64,000 bases of DNA from Gammaproteobacteria bacterium (GTDB lineage Bacteria; Pseudomonadota; Gammaproteobacteria; Eutrophobiales; Eutrophobiaceae): contig QKIY01000014.1 of NCBI GenBank assembly GCA_003250975.1, positions 62,001 through 126,000 of the forward strand. Reading direction: 5' to 3'. Below, in pieces: positions 1 to 10,378 of the stretch; the first letter of the stretch is position 1; every line of letters begins with the position of its first letter. The position numbers and the translations under genes are program-made. The notes below the pieces were generated by a model that did no database searches, was not told where the DNA came from, and saw nothing but the letters and a program-made list of their open reading frames with translations.

Positions 1-1069
1 TGATCTGGTCCCACCAGATCTTCAGGGATTCGGCATCGGGCTTTTCCCTGCTTGCCTTGATCAGTGCCGTCAGATCGGTCAGGACATGTTTCACATCACC
101 CACGATAGGGATATCTACTGGGACATTCTTGGCGATGGACGAGGGATCGATATCGATCTGGACAATTTTAGCGTAAGGGCAAAATTGTTCCAGATCACCG
201 GTAACACGATCATCAAAGCGGGCACCAATCGCAATTAGTACGTCACAATTATGCATAGCCATGTTGGCCTCATAGGTGCCGTGCATGCCGAGCATTCCGA
301 TGAACTGCTTATCTGTGGCCGGGTATCCGCCCAGCCCCATGAGGGTATTGGTAATCGGGTAACCCAGTAAACGGGTAAACGCGATAAGTACTTCACTAGC
401 ATTGGACAGGATGACTCCTCCGCCTGCATAGATCATGGGTTTCTTGGCGGACAAGATCAGGCTCGCTGCGCGTTTGATCTGACCGGGATGACCTCTGACG
501 ACCGGCCTGTACGAACGCATATCAACCGTATCGGGATATTCATATTCACAACTATCAGCCGTGATATCTTTAGGGATATCGACCACAACTGGACCGGGGC
601 GCCCGGTAGTTGCCACATAAAAGGCCCGCTTCATCGTGCTCGCTAAATCGCGTACGTCTTTCACCAGGAAGTTATGTTTGACACAGGGGCGGGTGATCCC
701 GATCGCGTCCACTTCCTGAAATGCGTCATTTCCTATCAGGTGCGTCGGGACCTGGCCGGTAAACACGACCAGAGGAATAGAATCCATGTAGGCAGTGGCA
801 ATACCCGTAATGGTGTTGGTAGCACCTGGGCCCGAAGTAACCAACACGACTCCCGGCAGGCCGGTTGCCCTGGCGTAACCATCAGCGGCATGTACGGCGC
901 CCTGTTCATGACGTACCAGGATATGTTCCACATCTTCCTGCTTGTAGAGCTCATCATAGATGTGCAACACCGCGCCACCGGGATAGCCAAACAGGTGTTT
1001 GACCCCTTCATCTTTCAAGGCACGGATAAATATCTCAGCGCCACGCAGGATTTCTTTAGATTTTGCCAC
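1..1069 (-). CDS. ilvB: Acetolactate synthase large subunit (partial, C-terminus beyond window)
   Basis: This is the N-terminal ~356 residues of the catalytic subunit of acetohydroxyacid synthase, the ThDP- and FAD-dependent first enzyme of valine/leucine/isoleucine synthesis. The translation opens [14 protein letters not shown] and then shows [14 protein letters not shown], the [17 protein letters not shown] segment with the catalytic Glu, and [18 protein letters not shown], all hallmarks of the family's ThDP N-domain. A GTG at 1069 is the likely start: it is preceded by AAGGA at about 5 nt and gives the usual family N-terminus. The gene runs off the left edge in frame with ...[10 protein letters not shown] regulatory ilvH subunit would be expected downstream, outside the window. 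It is divergent from proS. Full-length relatives are about 570-590 residues, so roughly 60% is present. Confidence 0.93.
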   Translation of the reverse strand, partial: MAKSKEILRGAEIFIRALKDEGVKHLFGYPGGAVLHIYDELYKQEDVEHILVRHEQGAVHAADGYARATGLPGVVLVTSGPGATNTITGIATAYMDSIPLVVFTGQVPTHLIGNDAFQEVDAIGITRPCVKHNFLVKDVRDLASTMKRAFYVATTGRPGPVVVDIPKDITADSCEYEYPDTVDMRSYRPVVRGHPGQIKRAASLILSAKKPMIYAGGGVILSNASEVLIAFTRLLGYPITNTLMGLGGYPATDKQFIGMLGMHGTYEANMAMHNCDVLIAIGARFDDRVTGDLEQFCPYAKIVQIDIDPSSIAKNVPVDIPIVGDVKHVLTDLTALIKASREKPDAESLKIWWDQI

Positions 1070-1135
1070 TGGTCCTTCCGTTACTTTTTCTGGTTTTTTT
1101 GGGCACATTCATCGGAGCTGAATGTAAACTTTGAG

Positions 1136-1164
1136 AAGTTACTGGCAATCGTCTTACAGGTCAA
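1136..1164 (-). promoter_or_regulatory. Possible sigma-70 promoter for ilvB
   Basis: On the minus strand, TTGACC (1164-1159) is separated by exactly 17 nt from TAACTT (1141-1136), about 65 nt upstream of the ilvB start. The -35 is good and the -10 is weak (3 of 6 consensus positions). The 214-nt ilvB/proS intergenic region holds no gene. Confidence 0.3.
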
Positions 1165-1283
1165 GCGGCATGCCTTATATAGGGCCGTTTCCTGATAAGC
1201 TGCTGATCATGCATGCGCGATTACTATTTCGGGGCAAAATTGCGCTACCATACCCGCCCTATCAATCACGTGGATAATAATAA

Positions 1284-2996
1284 ATGCGAATCTCCCAATT
1301 TTTGCTGACGACTCTGCGCGAGGCACCGGCCGACGCAGAGATTGTCAGTCACCGCCTCATGTTACGTGCCGGCATGATCCGGCAGATCGCCTCGGGGATT
1401 TATACCTGGTTGCCGCTGGGGCTCAGGGTCCTGCGCAAGGTCGAGGACATTGTGCGCGAAGAGATGGACCGGGCCGGGGCACAGGAGTTACTAATGTCGG
1501 GGGTCCAGCCGGCCGAACTGTGGCAGGAATCGGGACGCTGGGACCAATACGGTCCGGAACTGCTTCGGCTTGAAGACCGGCACAAGCGGGAATTTTGCCT
1601 TGGCCCCACCCACGAGGAGATCATTACCGACCTAGTTCGCCGTGAGATCCGCAGCTACAAACAACTCCCCGCCAACTTCTACCAGATCCAGACCAAGTTC
1701 CGAGATGAGATCCGCCCTCGCTTCGGCATTATGCGGGCGCGTGAATTCTTGATGAAAGATGCCTATTCCTTTCACCTGACGGAGGCATCCCTCCAGGAAA
1801 CCTATAATCAGATGTATGCCACCTATGCCCGCATCTTCGACCGCTTCGGCCTGAAGTACCGCGCGGTCATGGCGGATACCGGCAACATCGGCGGAAGCGC
1901 CTCGCATGAATTCCATGTGCTGGCCGATTCCGGAGAGGATGTCATCGTCTACACCGAGAATGGAAGCTATGCCGCCAACATGGAAATGGCCGAGGCTCCA
2001 ATACCCAAAGCAAAGGCCGAAGCCCCTACACAAGAACTGCAAACTGTCGATACCCCAGGACAACACAGCATTGAAGATGTCTGCAAGTTCCTTAAGATTA
2101 AACCCGCGCAATGTTTGAAGACACTAGTGGTAAAGGGTGTTAACGATACCCTGGTGGCCCTGGTATTGCGCGGCGACCATGAGTTAAACCGGGTCAAGGC
2201 GGAAAAACTGGAGGCCGTCGCAACACCACTGACCTTTGCCAGTAACGAAGAGATTATGAAACTGACCAGCTGCGGCGTCGGATCGCTGGGGCCGGTCAAA
2301 CTGGATATGACCCTGATTGCTGATCACAGTGCGCTGGTCATGAGTGACTTTACCTGTGGTGCCAATTCCGACGGCAAGCACCTGACGGGGGTCAACTGGA
2401 GCCGTGACCTGCCGCTCCCACAGGCAGCCGATATCCGTAATATCGTGGAAGGAGAACCGGCACCTGATGGCAGTGGCCCGGTCAAGCTTGCCCGCGGTAT
2501 CGAGGTTGGTCACATCTTCCAGCTGGGGAAAAAATACAGCGAGGCCATGAAGGCCACCTGCCTGGATGAAAATGGAAATTCCGTGATCCTTACGATGGGT
2601 TGTTATGGTATCGGTGTTTCCCGCATCGTCGCCGCAGCAATTGAACAGAACCATGACGACCGGGGCATCATCTGGCCCGTGAATATCGCCCCGTTCCAGG
2701 TCTCCCTGATCCCCATCAATATGTATAAGTCGGAACGCCTGCGCACTGCTGTTACGAAGCTCTACGATGAACTGACTGATGCGGGCATCGAAATCCTACT
2801 CGACGACCGCAGGGAACGGCCTGGCGTGATGTTTGCTGACGCTGAACTCATCGGCATACCTTACCGCCTGACCTTCAGTGAAAAAGGACTGGATTCCGGC
2901 ACGATTGAATACAAGGCAAGGACCGACCCGGATAATACTGATATAAAAATCGACGCCGTTACTGACCACATCAGACAGCAACTGGGCAAAGGGTAA
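1284..2996 (+). CDS. proS: Prolyl-tRNA synthetase, bacterial type
   Basis: Charges tRNA-Pro with proline in the cytoplasm. The 570-residue length matches the bacterial form that carries an inserted editing domain. The N-terminal class II catalytic core shows the motif 2 region [21 protein letters not shown] (split here as [14 protein letters not shown] and [11 protein letters not shown], about residues 135-160). The INS editing domain that removes mischarged alanine spans roughly 225-390. Motif 3, [10 protein letters not shown], lies near residue 440. A C-terminal anticodon-binding domain follows ([18 protein letters not shown]). The ATG at 1284 gives the standard start [19 protein letters not shown]. 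No strong Shine-Dalgarno is visible. It is divergent from ilvB and convergent with the cupin gene. Confidence 0.98.
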   Translation: MRISQFLLTTLREAPADAEIVSHRLMLRAGMIRQIASGIYTWLPLGLRVLRKVEDIVREEMDRAGAQELLMSGVQPAELWQESGRWDQYGPELLRLEDRHKREFCLGPTHEEIITDLVRREIRSYKQLPANFYQIQTKFRDEIRPRFGIMRAREFLMKDAYSFHLTEASLQETYNQMYATYARIFDRFGLKYRAVMADTGNIGGSASHEFHVLADSGEDVIVYTENGSYAANMEMAEAPIPKAKAEAPTQELQTVDTPGQHSIEDVCKFLKIKPAQCLKTLVVKGVNDTLVALVLRGDHELNRVKAEKLEAVATPLTFASNEEIMKLTSCGVGSLGPVKLDMTLIADHSALVMSDFTCGANSDGKHLTGVNWSRDLPLPQAADIRNIVEGEPAPDGSGPVKLARGIEVGHIFQLGKKYSEAMKATCLDENGNSVILTMGCYGIGVSRIVAAAIEQNHDDRGIIWPVNIAPFQVSLIPINMYKSERLRTAVTKLYDELTDAGIEILLDDRRERPGVMFADAELIGIPYRLTFSEKGLDSGTIEYKARTDPDNTDIKIDAVTDHIRQQLGKG

Positions 2997-3017
2997 TCAA
3001 GGCTGCCCACACTTAAT

Positions 3018-3485
3018 TTATTTAGGCAGCGTATAGGGCACCACACTCTCCTGTTCATTCGGATCATTGCGGCTGACAATAGCAATCGCTTTTTCGGTCT
3101 CGCTCAAGTTACGCGGCCGGTGCGGCACATTAGGCGGGATAAAGATAAAGTCCCCCGCTTCATTAATCGTGCATTTCTTCAGCCCTTCCCCGTAACAGGT
3201 CTCCACCAGCCCCTGGATCAGGTACACGGCAGACTCAAACCCGTCATGATAATGCGCCTCGGCCTGCCCACCCGGGGGAATGATCACCATATTCATAGAC
3301 AAGGACCTGGCACCAGTGGTCGCCGTGGATATACCAACAAAATAAGGAAGCTTCTGAACGGACTGGATAGCTTCCGGCGATTTCACGGTAATGACCTCTT
3401 CACCCGTACGGACCGGTTCTTCGGCGAGCAGAGCCAGAGAAGCCAGGCATATAATCAAATAGACAATAACTTTCTGATAAGTCAT
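3018..3485 (-). CDS. Secreted cupin-domain protein
   Basis: A single-domain cupin of unknown substrate with an N-terminal hydrophobic export signal (MTYQKVIVYLIICLASLALLA). Cupin motif 1 is clear as PGGQAEAHYHDGFESAVY, with the HxH and Glu metal ligands, and motif 2 as GDFIFIPPNVPHRPRN, with the third His. The fold therefore probably holds one metal ion and may be an enzyme or a small-molecule sensor in the periplasm. The reading frame extends 25 codons upstream, but the ATG at 3485 places the hydrophobic signal at the very N-terminus, so it is preferred. It is convergent with proS (21 nt apart) and divergent from the Gly/His-rich gene. No specific function is assigned. Confidence 0.8.
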   Translation of the reverse strand: MTYQKVIVYLIICLASLALLAEEPVRTGEEVITVKSPEAIQSVQKLPYFVGISTATTGARSLSMNMVIIPPGGQAEAHYHDGFESAVYLIQGLVETCYGEGLKKCTINEAGDFIFIPPNVPHRPRNLSETEKAIAIVSRNDPNEQESVVPYTLPK

Positions 3486-3624
3486 GGGATAACAACCACC
3501 ACCATAAGATGAGAAATGATTCACTATAATTAATACAGGCATGGCCTTAATGCAACTCATGAGGCACTTTCGGCATAAGCCGGGGTCAAATTAATTATTC
3601 AGATTGAGAATATCGGAAAAAACC

Positions 3625-4437
3625 ATGAATCGCATGATCACAGTCAGTAAATACCTGCTCGTTTGCAGTCTTGTGTTCAGTTCGGTCGGGGTCCATGCCG
3701 GCGGACGAGGTTATGGTCATTATGGTGGCGGATACGGCTATAACAGCGGTCATGGTCACTCAGGCTACGGCGCGCACTACAGTCACCACGGGCATGGCGA
3801 TGCTGCTGGTTACCTTGTCCTCGGCCTAATTGGCGGGGCCATTTTGACCAGCATTCTTTATCAGTCGCAATATGACAGGCCGCGTGATTATGGCTACCAG
3901 GATGTCCCGAGACGCCAGCCCTATGGCAGGGCCCGCTATGAACAGCCGGGAAAGGAGATGTATCTACCGAAGCAGGACGAACCGGTAGAATTCAGCGATT
4001 ACGAAGGCTGGGACTGGCTGGAACGCGGCTATGCAGAAAAGGCCATGGATATCTTCGCCATACAGTCACAACAGGACCTGAACGCCGGTACACCACGTAT
4101 CGGATTTGCTATTGCCGCCGCCATTAACGGGGACAAGGAACGGGGAGCCCGTTCCATGCGCAAGGCGCTGGAGATCGATCCAGATTCATTACGCTATATC
4201 AAGATCACCAACGGCCTGCAGCCTGCTATCAACGAGTTGAGTCATGACTACGAGTTGCTGACACTGGGTAAATATACACGTCCGGACGAGGCCTTCATGC
4301 TCGCTACGCTGTCTTATCTGCAAAAAGATTATGAAACGGCACACCGGGTCATCAGCGCCTCGATTGTGGAAGGTGACTACAGCGACAGTTCCCGTAATCT
4401 GAAACGGCTGATTGACAGGGAACTCAAACGTTCCTAA
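3625..4437 (+). CDS. Exported Gly/His/Tyr-rich protein with helical repeats, unknown function
   Basis: This 270-residue protein has a signal peptide (MNRMITVSKYLLVCSLVFSSVGVHA) followed by a low-complexity segment of about 40 residues rich in Gly, His and Tyr (GGRGYGHYGGGYGYNSGHGH). A short hydrophobic stretch follows (AAGYLVLGLIGGAILTSILY). The C-terminal half looks like TPR or Sel1-type helical repeats: WLERGYAEKAMDIFAIQSQQ, then AINGDKERGARSMRKALEID, then YLQKDYETAHRVISASI. A TTG at 3604 would add seven residues, but the ATG at 3625 gives a better signal peptide. The His-rich segment could bind metal or surface ligands; this is inference. I do not recognise the family. Confidence 0.7.
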   Translation: MNRMITVSKYLLVCSLVFSSVGVHAGGRGYGHYGGGYGYNSGHGHSGYGAHYSHHGHGDAAGYLVLGLIGGAILTSILYQSQYDRPRDYGYQDVPRRQPYGRARYEQPGKEMYLPKQDEPVEFSDYEGWDWLERGYAEKAMDIFAIQSQQDLNAGTPRIGFAIAAAINGDKERGARSMRKALEIDPDSLRYIKITNGLQPAINELSHDYELLTLGKYTRPDEAFMLATLSYLQKDYETAHRVISASIVEGDYSDSSRNLKRLIDRELKRS

Positions 4438-4444
4438 GACTTGC

Positions 4445-5455
4445 TCAGCCCTGCTCCAAAAGATTGCGCAGGTCAATAACCGCAGCATTGGCACGGGATA
4501 TATAAGACCCCATGACCAGTGAGTGATTTGCGAGGAATCCGAAACCGGTGCCGTTCAGGATCATGGGGCTCCAGACAAAATGCTGGGTGGCTTCCAGCTC
4601 ACGGATGATCTGGCGCAGGCTGACCAGCGCATTCTTTTTCCTCAGAACCTGATCAAAGTCCTTTTCGATCGCCCGCATAAAATGGATCAATGCCCAGGTC
4701 GATCCACGCGCTTCATAAAAGACGTCATCGATCTCCAGCCAAGGTGTCTTGACGGATAATTCCCTCGGTGTCCCGGTTGATTGTCTAGCGGCGGTGTCGC
4801 CCTGCAGATCAATATTGACCCGGTGCTGGCCGACGCTTGCACTCAGGCGCTGGGACAGGCTGCCCAGGCGTTTTTCCACGATGGCCAACCAGTCACGCAG
4901 ATTATCGGCACGGGCATAAAACTGGGCGTTCTGTTGTGAGGGATCGGACAGGCGATCCAGGTAGCGGCGCATGGCCCTGAGGCCCGTTTCATATTCTCCT
5001 TCCGTAGCAGGAAGGATCCAGGATTCGGTATCGTAATGAAACTGCGGGTCGGCCACCATGAGATCGGGGTCTTCTGTGGACTGGGTCTGTGAGCGGCTGA
5101 AATCATTACGCAGCGCCCGAGCTAGGTCACGTACCTGGGTAATTACGCCAAATTCCCAGTTGGGGATATTGTCCATCAGGACGCCGGGAGGCGAGACATC
5201 ATTGCTCAGGTAACCGCCACGCTTGTGAAGAACTCTTTCCATCACACTTATCAGAGTTGCGGTGGTGATATAACCTGTCACCAGTTCCGTATCTGGACCG
5301 GCGATGGATTGCGCATTCGTAACCACATTAAACTGGTCAGGTTCACTGTCCCAGTAAAACATTAATCCGAGGACAGCGGCTACATAGACGGCAACCAGTA
5401 TACCGACCGCCTTTCCGATACTGGTCCTAGAAAAATAAACACTCAGGTCTTGCAT
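4445..5455 (-). CDS. DUF2333 family inner-membrane protein
   Basis: 336 residues with one N-terminal membrane helix (IGKAVGILVAVYVAAVLGLMFYW, written in two parts: IGKAVGILVAVY / VAAVLGLMFYW), then a large domain predicted to be periplasmic. The segments GGYLSNDVSPPGVLMDNIPN and WEFGVITQVRDLARALRNDF, and later TPWLEIDDVFYEARGSTWAL, match what I know of the DUF2333 family, which is widespread in gammaproteobacteria and has no settled function. The start is the ATG at 5455. It is tail-to-tail with the Gly/His-rich gene (7 nt apart). No catalytic motif is seen. Confidence 0.8.
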   Translation of the reverse strand: MQDLSVYFSRTSIGKAVGILVAVYVAAVLGLMFYWDSEPDQFNVVTNAQSIAGPDTELVTGYITTATLISVMERVLHKRGGYLSNDVSPPGVLMDNIPNWEFGVITQVRDLARALRNDFSRSQTQSTEDPDLMVADPQFHYDTESWILPATEGEYETGLRAMRRYLDRLSDPSQQNAQFYARADNLRDWLAIVEKRLGSLSQRLSASVGQHRVNIDLQGDTAARQSTGTPRELSVKTPWLEIDDVFYEARGSTWALIHFMRAIEKDFDQVLRKKNALVSLRQIIRELEATQHFVWSPMILNGTGFGFLANHSLVMGSYISRANAAVIDLRNLLEQG

Positions 5456-5536
5456 TGCTACAGTATGCCTTTAAACAAGTATTATTTTATTAAATGTGGG
5501 CAGATTCCGGGTTTTCAACAACAATCTGTAATAATC

Positions 5537-6349
5537 CTATGTCGATATCAACAGGGTGATCCCCCAGGTGATTAATATGATACCGATTACATCTGGGAGA
5601 TTTTTGAAGCGAGATAGCAGTTTTTCAGCCAGGACCAGCAGTGTCAGTATGGCAATCCAGAGGATATTCATTACCCCGCCGACAAACAACAGGACCATCA
5701 ATAGCCAGCAACAACCCAGGCAAAACTTGCCATGTTCCAAGCCCATTCGAAACGCCCCCCGTCGTCCGGGTTTCATATGGCTGGCAATAAACTCCGCTGG
5801 TGAACGGCAATGGCGCAGGCAGGTCTCCTTCAGTGGAGTAAACTGGTAGATACCCACAACGATCAATAAGACAGCAGACAAACTACGATACGAGGTGCTC
5901 ATAGACATGGAGAGCCACTGCACCTGTTCCAGTTGCCATTGCAGGACGGTAGCAAGAATCGAGAATCCCAGCCACACAGCAAGATATCCCGCTACAAATA
6001 CCGTAACGAGTATACCAACGACGGTGTCTTCACCCTTGTCGTGGCCATTACGCTGTACCCTTGCATAAAGCAGCAAAACAGGCGCTGCGCCTGGCAGCAT
6101 CATGGCGATCATCATCACCCACCACATAAACACCACGATGACGGCACGCACGAGTGACCAGGGCATTGCCATGGCCGTGCCTGTCGGGTGAAGGGAAAGA
6201 ACAAACGGGTTTGCTACCAAGGGTGGCATATCCATACCGGCCCCAGCTAGCAGGTATGCCCAGGCCAGGAGTGATACCAAAACCAGACCACTAACGATGA
6301 TCAGGCGATCATTACTTAACAGCCTCTCAATCCTGGTGGTGCCCTCCAT
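5537..6349 (-). CDS. DUF2182 family polytopic membrane protein
   Basis: 270 residues with about six to seven predicted membrane helices. Family landmarks include WWVMMIAMMLPGAAPVLLLY, then GIYQFTPLKETCLRHCRSPA, and GLEHGKFCLGCCWLLMVLLF. DUF2182 is described as a predicted metal-binding integral membrane family; the conserved Cys/His/Met-rich positions fit that but no reaction is established. It lies 16 nt downstream of the DUF1326 gene on the same strand, and these two families are often found side by side, so they probably act together and may be cotranscribed. Confidence 0.82.
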   Translation of the reverse strand: MEGTTRIERLLSNDRLIIVSGLVLVSLLAWAYLLAGAGMDMPPLVANPFVLSLHPTGTAMAMPWSLVRAVIVVFMWWVMMIAMMLPGAAPVLLLYARVQRNGHDKGEDTVVGILVTVFVAGYLAVWLGFSILATVLQWQLEQVQWLSMSMSTSYRSLSAVLLIVVGIYQFTPLKETCLRHCRSPAEFIASHMKPGRRGAFRMGLEHGKFCLGCCWLLMVLLFVGGVMNILWIAILTLLVLAEKLLSRFKNLPDVIGIILITWGITLLIST

Positions 6350-6365
6350 CTATGCCAGGACCTGA

Positions 6366-6998
6366 TTACTGCCTGACGACACCGTGATTATTGAGATGGA
6401 TATGGGCGAACTGCCCGTAGGAGTCCTTGAGATCGAGTTGGATATTGCCCTTTGTCTGTGATGTCCCACTCCCTATTTCGGCCAACGAGTATTCAAAACC
6501 GTCTGGCAGGTCGATACGCGCACGGTGTTCCTCCCCGGTTACAGGATTTTTAATCGGTTCAGCGGTTGTATCAATCAATCCATCAACCCGAATGTGTCCT
6601 CTGCGCCCGTCGATATCCACCTCGAAATCTATCTCGGCAAAGATGGGCTCAAAGACCTCGTCATAGGTTGAAGCGAATACATTGAATACCGTCTTGCCCG
6701 CTTCGGTGTCTTCACCGCTGGCGATCTTCAACACCGCCTCGCGTTGTGCCTCACTCGCCCGGCTATCGACCACCGGCTGGCACTTGCCCCTGCCTTCATG
6801 AACGGCACCGGGCCACTGGACGATACAGGCAAAACGGACGCCGCCCAGGTTCACATCGCCATAATGACCTTCGTCGATCTGCATGCAGACCACAGCCTCG
6901 CAGTTGCCGTGTGTTGGCAGGTCACTGAATTGGCAAGGGCAACCGTACGAACAGTTGCAATTGGACAGCTCACGTGCCTTGATTTCCCAGGGTGTCAT
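6366..6998 (-). CDS. DUF1326 domain protein
   Basis: 210-residue soluble protein with no signal peptide. It begins MTPWEIKARELSNCNCSYGC and continues PCQF, giving a tight cluster of four cysteines (CxCxxxCxC) near residues 14-22 that is typical of DUF1326. Later it has VVCMQIDEGHYGDVNLGGVR and FACIVQWPGAVHEG. The clustered cysteines suggest metal or cofactor binding, unproven. The start is the ATG at 6998, preceded by a strong GGAGGGAG ribosome binding site. It is the upstream partner of the DUF2182 membrane gene and probably cotranscribed with it. Confidence 0.85.
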   Translation of the reverse strand: MTPWEIKARELSNCNCSYGCPCQFSDLPTHGNCEAVVCMQIDEGHYGDVNLGGVRFACIVQWPGAVHEGRGKCQPVVDSRASEAQREAVLKIASGEDTEAGKTVFNVFASTYDEVFEPIFAEIDFEVDIDGRRGHIRVDGLIDTTAEPIKNPVTGEEHRARIDLPDGFEYSLAEIGSGTSQTKGNIQLDLKDSYGQFAHIHLNNHGVVRQ

Positions 6999-7037
6999 AT
7001 TGCACTCCCTCCAAATGTATTATTTAAAAATTATTAA

Positions 7038-7310
7038 TCAATACCGCGTCATGAAGCCGTCAAAACCCTCGTATTCAAGATCCTCACAGTCTAGATCCAG
7101 TACCATGGCAAGTTCCGGGCCGTGTTTCAGCCAGGCCCTGAGCTGATTAAGTTGTTCCTCATCGCCACTTGCCTTTAGCTCCACCCGGCCGTCCGGCAGG
7201 TTACGCACCCAGCCACCCAACCCGAGCATCTGCGCCTGCTGTTCAGTGTACATGCGAAAACAGACGCCCTGGACCCGGCCGGAGACATAACAATGCATGG
7301 TCTTTTTCAT
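7038..7310 (-). CDS. acyP: Acylphosphatase
   Basis: 90-residue enzyme that hydrolyses acyl phosphates such as acetyl phosphate and 1,3-bisphosphoglycerate. The active-site loop SGRVQGVCFRMYTEQQA carries the phosphate-binding Arg (VCFR, residue ~19), and GGWVRNLPDGRVEL carries the catalytic Asn (~37). Length matches the family. Its ATG overlaps the stop of the upstream yihY-like gene by four bases (ATGA), so translation is probably coupled. Confidence 0.93.
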   Translation of the reverse strand: MKKTMHCYVSGRVQGVCFRMYTEQQAQMLGLGGWVRNLPDGRVELKASGDEEQLNQLRAWLKHGPELAMVLDLDCEDLEYEGFDGFMTRY

Positions 7311-8617
7311 TCCGCCTTGCTCGCCTGCCGGAACAAGGTGGCCAGCTTGACGGACAAGGCATCTGTCAGGTTTTCCTGATGGGTATTAATAACCGCCTGC
7401 AGAGGTTGCTGCCAGCGGTTGGACTCGTCACTAATCCTAGCCGGCAGTTTTCGTGGCAGGGCCTGATAGAGATCCAGCAAAGTGAGTTCGCTGATATCAC
7501 GAGCCAGCATCCACTTTCCCGAAGTGGTGCGATAGACCCAGTTTTCCTGTTTGAGGATCTCCAGCACCTGAGTAATCAACAAGTGTGGGATCTTTATGCC
7601 CCGTTTGCGGATTTGAAAGGCACTAAGTTGGGTACCACTCGTCTGGGCCTCCCAGAGTACGGCGATGATCTGGAAAGCATCAAGGAAGGTCCAGTCGTGC
7701 CGGCCACGCTTGCGTACAGCATCATCGAGCCGGAACACGGAAAAACAATAGGCAATCTGTGCCCCCAGCAGGATCACCAGCCAGGATACATATATCCAGA
7801 TCAGGAACATCGGAATTATCGCGATAGCACCGTAGATCAACTGATAGGTGGGTACGGCGCGCACGTAGACACCAAAGGCATACTTGGCAAGTTCAAAAAA
7901 CAGGGCTGCAATGATGGCACCAGTAATGGCGTCCCGTTTTTTTACTTCGCAATTGGGTACCAAGATATAGAGGATACTGAAGGCCAACGTACTGGTAAAA
8001 AACGGCATCAACGTCAGCAAGCGGGACTTTAACATCAATGTGGTATCCACTGAGGTAATCATGGGCAATGCCAGGAGGTATGACGTGGAATACAATCCGA
8101 CACCGACCAGCACCGGTCCCAGCGTGAGGATGGCCCAGTAAACCAGGAATCGCCCCACAGTGCCGCGGCGCGTAGTGACATTCCAGATATGATTGAGAGC
8201 GCTCTCAATAGTTGAGAGCATCAACAGGGCGATGATTATCAAGGCGGCTATCCCAGTCGCCGTCAGTTGCGAGGCCTTGACGGAAAATCCGATAAGATAA
8301 TCCTTGATAGTCTCACCAAAAGCCGGCACAAAGTTACCAAAGACAAATTCCTGCACGCCCTCGCTCAGTTCCCTGAATACCGAGAGATTGCCGAAAAAAC
8401 TGAACATGACGCCAATCAGGGGGACAATCGACAGCAGTGTCGTATAAGCCAATGAAGAAGCGGTTTGAAGTCCACGACGGGCGATAAATTCACGAATGAC
8501 AAAACGAACAAAATAAACCAGCCACAGGGCACCGGTATAAAGCCGCCGTGTGACACGTTGAAAAAGCGTTCGCATCCTGGTGGGCCTGGTGTTTGTGATA
8601 GTGTTGTCTGTCGTCAT
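7307..8617 (-). CDS. YihY/BrkB family inner-membrane protein
   Basis: About 436 residues. An N-terminal membrane domain with about six helices contains the family signature RRGLQTASSLAYTTLLSIVP and later FVYW-type aromatic helices. The C-terminal ~150 residues are soluble and look like a winged-helix region (LLITQVLEILKQENWVYRTT). The family was once called ribonuclease BN by mistake; its function is not settled. The frame extends to a GTG at 8653, but the ATG at 8617, with GGGGAAA upstream, gives a start ahead of a short cytoplasmic tail and avoids deep overlap with the arsC-like promoter. Coupled to acyP by ATGA overlap. Confidence 0.87.
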   Translation of the reverse strand: MTTDNTITNTRPTRMRTLFQRVTRRLYTGALWLVYFVRFVIREFIARRGLQTASSLAYTTLLSIVPLIGVMFSFFGNLSVFRELSEGVQEFVFGNFVPAFGETIKDYLIGFSVKASQLTATGIAALIIIALLMLSTIESALNHIWNVTTRRGTVGRFLVYWAILTLGPVLVGVGLYSTSYLLALPMITSVDTTLMLKSRLLTLMPFFTSTLAFSILYILVPNCEVKKRDAITGAIIAALFFELAKYAFGVYVRAVPTYQLIYGAIAIIPMFLIWIYVSWLVILLGAQIAYCFSVFRLDDAVRKRGRHDWTFLDAFQIIAVLWEAQTSGTQLSAFQIRKRGIKIPHLLITQVLEILKQENWVYRTTSGKWMLARDISELTLLDLYQALPRKLPARISDESNRWQQPLQAVINTHQENLTDALSVKLATLFRQASKAE

Positions 8618-8679
8618 GTTTTCAGATTTCCCCGCTAACCGGTAGAATGACACCCGTCAACTTATGAATGAGAAATGAC

Positions 8680-9637
<958 letters not shown>

Positions 9638-9664
9638 ACCGGCAACCCGGTACCAACCTCCCTT

Positions 9665-10378
9665 CTATTTTTTCTCCAGATATGTCCTGACAAACGGTAT
9701 GGTGAGCCTGCGCTGCTCGGCGAGCGTCGCCTGCTCCAGTTGATTCAGCAGATCAATAAGGTTCGGCATATCTCGGTTTACCCGCTTTACGAGGAATTCC
9801 GCGACTTCTCCCGGCAATCTGAACCCGCGTGCATGGGCCCGCCTTTGCAGGGCCTCGACCCTGTCTGCATCATCCGGTGGCTTTACATGATAGACCAGGT
9901 CCCAGATCATCCGCGACGTCAGATCAGCCAGCTGGAAACCCAATGTACGGGGATTCGTATGTGAACCCATGAGCAGGCTGGTGTTGTTGTCCCGCAGACG
10001 GTTATAAAGGTGAAACAGCGCCTGCTCCCAGGCCCCATGACCTGCAATGGCATCGATATCATCGATACAGACTAGCACCATGCGATCCAGGCCCTCCAGC
10101 ATTGCCGGCGTAAGTTGCGGAAATTCGCGCAGCGGGATGTATGCCACCGACCGCCCCAGATTGTCAGCAAGGATACAACAGGCCTGCAGCAAGTGGCTTA
10201 TACCGTTGCCGGTTCCGCCCCAGAGGTAAAGCCGAGTCTGCCGGACTCCCCTCGCAATCGATTTCAGGAGGTCCACGGTCTCAACATTTTCACCGATAAT
10301 GAATTGATCAAAGCCGGGCTTGTCGCGGATGGCGAGCGGCAAGGTCAGTTGCCCCCTGCCAGAGACCGAGTTGTTCAT
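9665..10378 (-). CDS. hda: DnaA regulatory inactivator Hda
   Basis: 237-residue DnaA paralogue that, bound to the replication sliding clamp, stimulates ATP hydrolysis by DnaA to prevent re-initiation. An N-terminal clamp-binding peptide QLTLPL is present at about residues 10-15. The AAA+ P-loop is degenerate (WGGTGNGISHLLQA lacks the usual Lys), as is common in Hda. The sensor regions DRMVLVCIDDIDAIAGHGAW and LGFQLADLTSRMIW are clear. The DNA-binding domain IV of DnaA is missing, as expected. Its ATG overlaps the perM stop (ATGA). Confidence 0.93.
   Translation of the reverse strand: MNNSVSGRGQLTLPLAIRDKPGFDQFIIGENVETVDLLKSIARGVRQTRLYLWGGTGNGISHLLQACCILADNLGRSVAYIPLREFPQLTPAMLEGLDRMVLVCIDDIDAIAGHGAWEQALFHLYNRLRDNNTSLLMGSHTNPRTLGFQLADLTSRMIWDLVYHVKPPDDADRVEALQRRAHARGFRLPGEVAEFLVKRVNRDMPNLIDLLNQLEQATLAEQRRLTIPFVRTYLEKK

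Noticed and set aside
674..1195. 173-codon open frame on the plus strand
   Set aside because: It lies antisense to ilvB, whose translation shows clear family motifs; the plus-strand product has no recognisable domain.
3002..3030. GCTGCC ... GGCAGC inverted repeat between proS and the cupin gene
   Set aside because: Only six base pairs with a 17-base loop and no T-run on either strand; too weak to call a terminator.
3570..3600. GGGGTCAAATTAATTA-like stretch resembling REP or transposon-end sequences
   Set aside because: A single short copy with no partner repeat or transposase nearby.
7169..8032. 287-codon open frame on the plus strand
   Set aside because: Fully antisense to the YihY-like gene and acyP; low-complexity product without domain features.
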